Shown here: piece by piece, positions 63,195 through 64,000 of the stretch | Layout of the letters: each line of letters begins with the position of its first letter | Numbering within the stretch: the first letter of the stretch is position 1 | Source of the DNA: an uncultured Prevotella sp. | Lineage (GTDB): Bacteria > Bacteroidota > Bacteroidia > Bacteroidales > Bacteroidaceae | NCBI GenBank assembly: GCA_934202525.1 | Contig: CAKPYB010000002.1 | Coordinates: 85,290-149,289 of the forward strand | Length of the DNA: 64,000 nt | Reading direction: 5' to 3' | Notes under the pieces: model-generated | Database searches by the model: none | What the model saw: the letters and a program-made list of their open reading frames with translations, nothing else | Told to the model about the DNA's origin: nothing | Program-made: the position numbers and the translations under genes

Positions 63195-63488
63195 TTAAAT
63201 ATTGCTGTAAAAATCAATTGTATCGCCCTCCTTAAGAGTAACGATTGCCTTCTTGAACGCATTCTTCTGACCCTTAACAAGACCTGCCTTTGTATAACGG
63301 GCAGAGCGCTTGCCAGCGTAACGAATAGTGTTCACGTCAACTACTGTAACATTATACAGACTCTCAACTTCCTTCTTAATCTCGAGCTTATTAGCCTCAG
63401 GACGAACAACGAAGCCATAGCGGTTAGGCTGCTTGTCTGTAATCTTGGTCATCTTCTCAGTAACCAATGGTTTGATAATAAATGCCAT
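63195..63488 (-). CDS. rplW: 50S ribosomal protein L23
   Basis: 97 residues: MAFIIKPLVTEKMTKITDKQPNRYGFVVRPEANKLEIKKEVESLYNVTVVDVNTIRYAGK. Docks SRP and trigger factor at the tunnel exit. Between rplD and rplB. Confidence 0.97.
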   Translation of the reverse strand: MAFIIKPLVTEKMTKITDKQPNRYGFVVRPEANKLEIKKEVESLYNVTVVDVNTIRYAGKRSARYTKAGLVKGQKNAFKKAIVTLKEGDTIDFYSNI

Positions 63489-63505
63489 ATTCTAATATCT
63501 CCTTT

Positions 63506-64000
63506 TTACTTTGTTAAGATTTGGTCGATAGTCTCGAGCGACTTTTCTGTAATCACTACAACATCAGCATTCAAAACTTTATACGAATTGACGTTTGATG
63601 CGAGGACAACTTCAGCACGCTGCAAGTTACGAGCAGACAAATATACGTTTTTATTTGATTCTGGCAAAACAAAGAGCACTTTTTTGCCCTCAATTTTGAG
63701 ATTCTTAATAATACTTAAGAATTCTTTAGTCTTTGGAGCCTCAAATGTAAAGTCTTCCAACATTACAATTGCGCTTTCCTGTGCCTTATAAGACAGAGCA
63801 GACTTACGAGCAAGAATCTTTACTTTTTTGTTGAGCTTGAAGCGGTAATCACGTGGCTTAGGACCAAAAACGCGAGCACCACCTACGAGTACAGGTGAGT
63901 TAATATCACCACGGCGAGCACCACCGCCGCCCTTCTGACGACCAAGCTTACGAGTAGAACCGCTCATCTCGCTTCTCTCCTTAGACTTAGCTGTACCCTG
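63506..64000 (-). CDS. rplD: 50S ribosomal protein L4 (5' end outside window)
   Basis: The frame continues through the window end ([15 protein letters not shown]...), so the Met at 63967 is internal and the true start lies beyond 64000. The visible part has the L4 core [68 protein letters not shown] and [25 protein letters not shown]. In other bacteria L4 autoregulates this operon. Confidence 0.96.
   Translation of the reverse strand, partial: QGTAKSKERSEMSGSTRKLGRQKGGGGARRGDINSPVLVGGARVFGPKPRDYRFKLNKKVKILARKSALSYKAQESAIVMLEDFTFEAPKTKEFLSIIKNLKIEGKKVLFVLPESNKNVYLSARNLQRAEVVLASNVNSYKVLNADVVVITEKSLETIDQILTK

Overview
The window looks like a chromosomal segment from a gut-type member of the Bacteroidota, most likely Prevotella/Segatella (close to S. 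copri). This is inferred from a SusC-type TonB receptor, a hybrid two-component regulator, Mfa/FimA-type fimbrial lipoproteins, Bacteroidota promoters (a TTTG-like -33 box about 20 bp before TAnnTTTG) and the order of the S10-spc-alpha ribosomal operons. No tRNA, rRNA, CRISPR array or transposase was seen.

Region 1 (1-17 kb) is a polysaccharide utilisation locus. It holds a SusC-like receptor (cut by the window edge), a GH5 endo-glycanase, a hybrid sensor kinase/AraC regulator split by a frameshift in a run of eight G, a GH43, a GH31, a second membrane regulator with an AraC domain but no kinase, and a 5'-nucleotidase whose two domains are separate genes. The enzyme set fits a hemicellulose such as xylan or xyloglucan; the exact substrate cannot be fixed from sequence.

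Region 2 (17-27 kb) is housekeeping: rplS, a stand-alone AICAR formyltransferase, an M23 protein, PgeF, ObgE, Adk, two tiny membrane proteins, Hpt and the NAD(P)HX repair enzyme. Its spacers carry families of degenerate 7-bp repeats and one roughly 300-bp palindrome (20120-20423).

Region 3 (27-41 kb) is a fimbrial locus. A membrane-bound LuxR-type regulator is divergent from DUF3575 and DUF3868/OmpA-like genes, followed by a Mfa1-type major subunit, a FimB/Mfa2-type anchor and three large lipoproteins, the middle one ending in a DUF1566-like (C-type-lectin-like) domain that could be a tip adhesin. A thioredoxin-like lipid-free exported protein and an unknown lipoprotein follow, set among repeated short motifs.

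Region 4 (41-50.6 kb) holds class II aldolase, a GH43-MFS sugar operon, a 21-bp repeat palindrome, a large protein with receiver-like domains fused to a PEP/pyruvate-binding ATP-grasp domain, an RlpA-like protein and a glycine-zipper lipoprotein.

Region 5 (50.7-64 kb) is the ribosomal protein superoperon on the minus strand, from rplD (cut by the window edge) to rplQ, with secY, infA, rpmJ and rpoA. The methionine aminopeptidase gene that normally sits between secY and infA is missing and replaced by a structured spacer.
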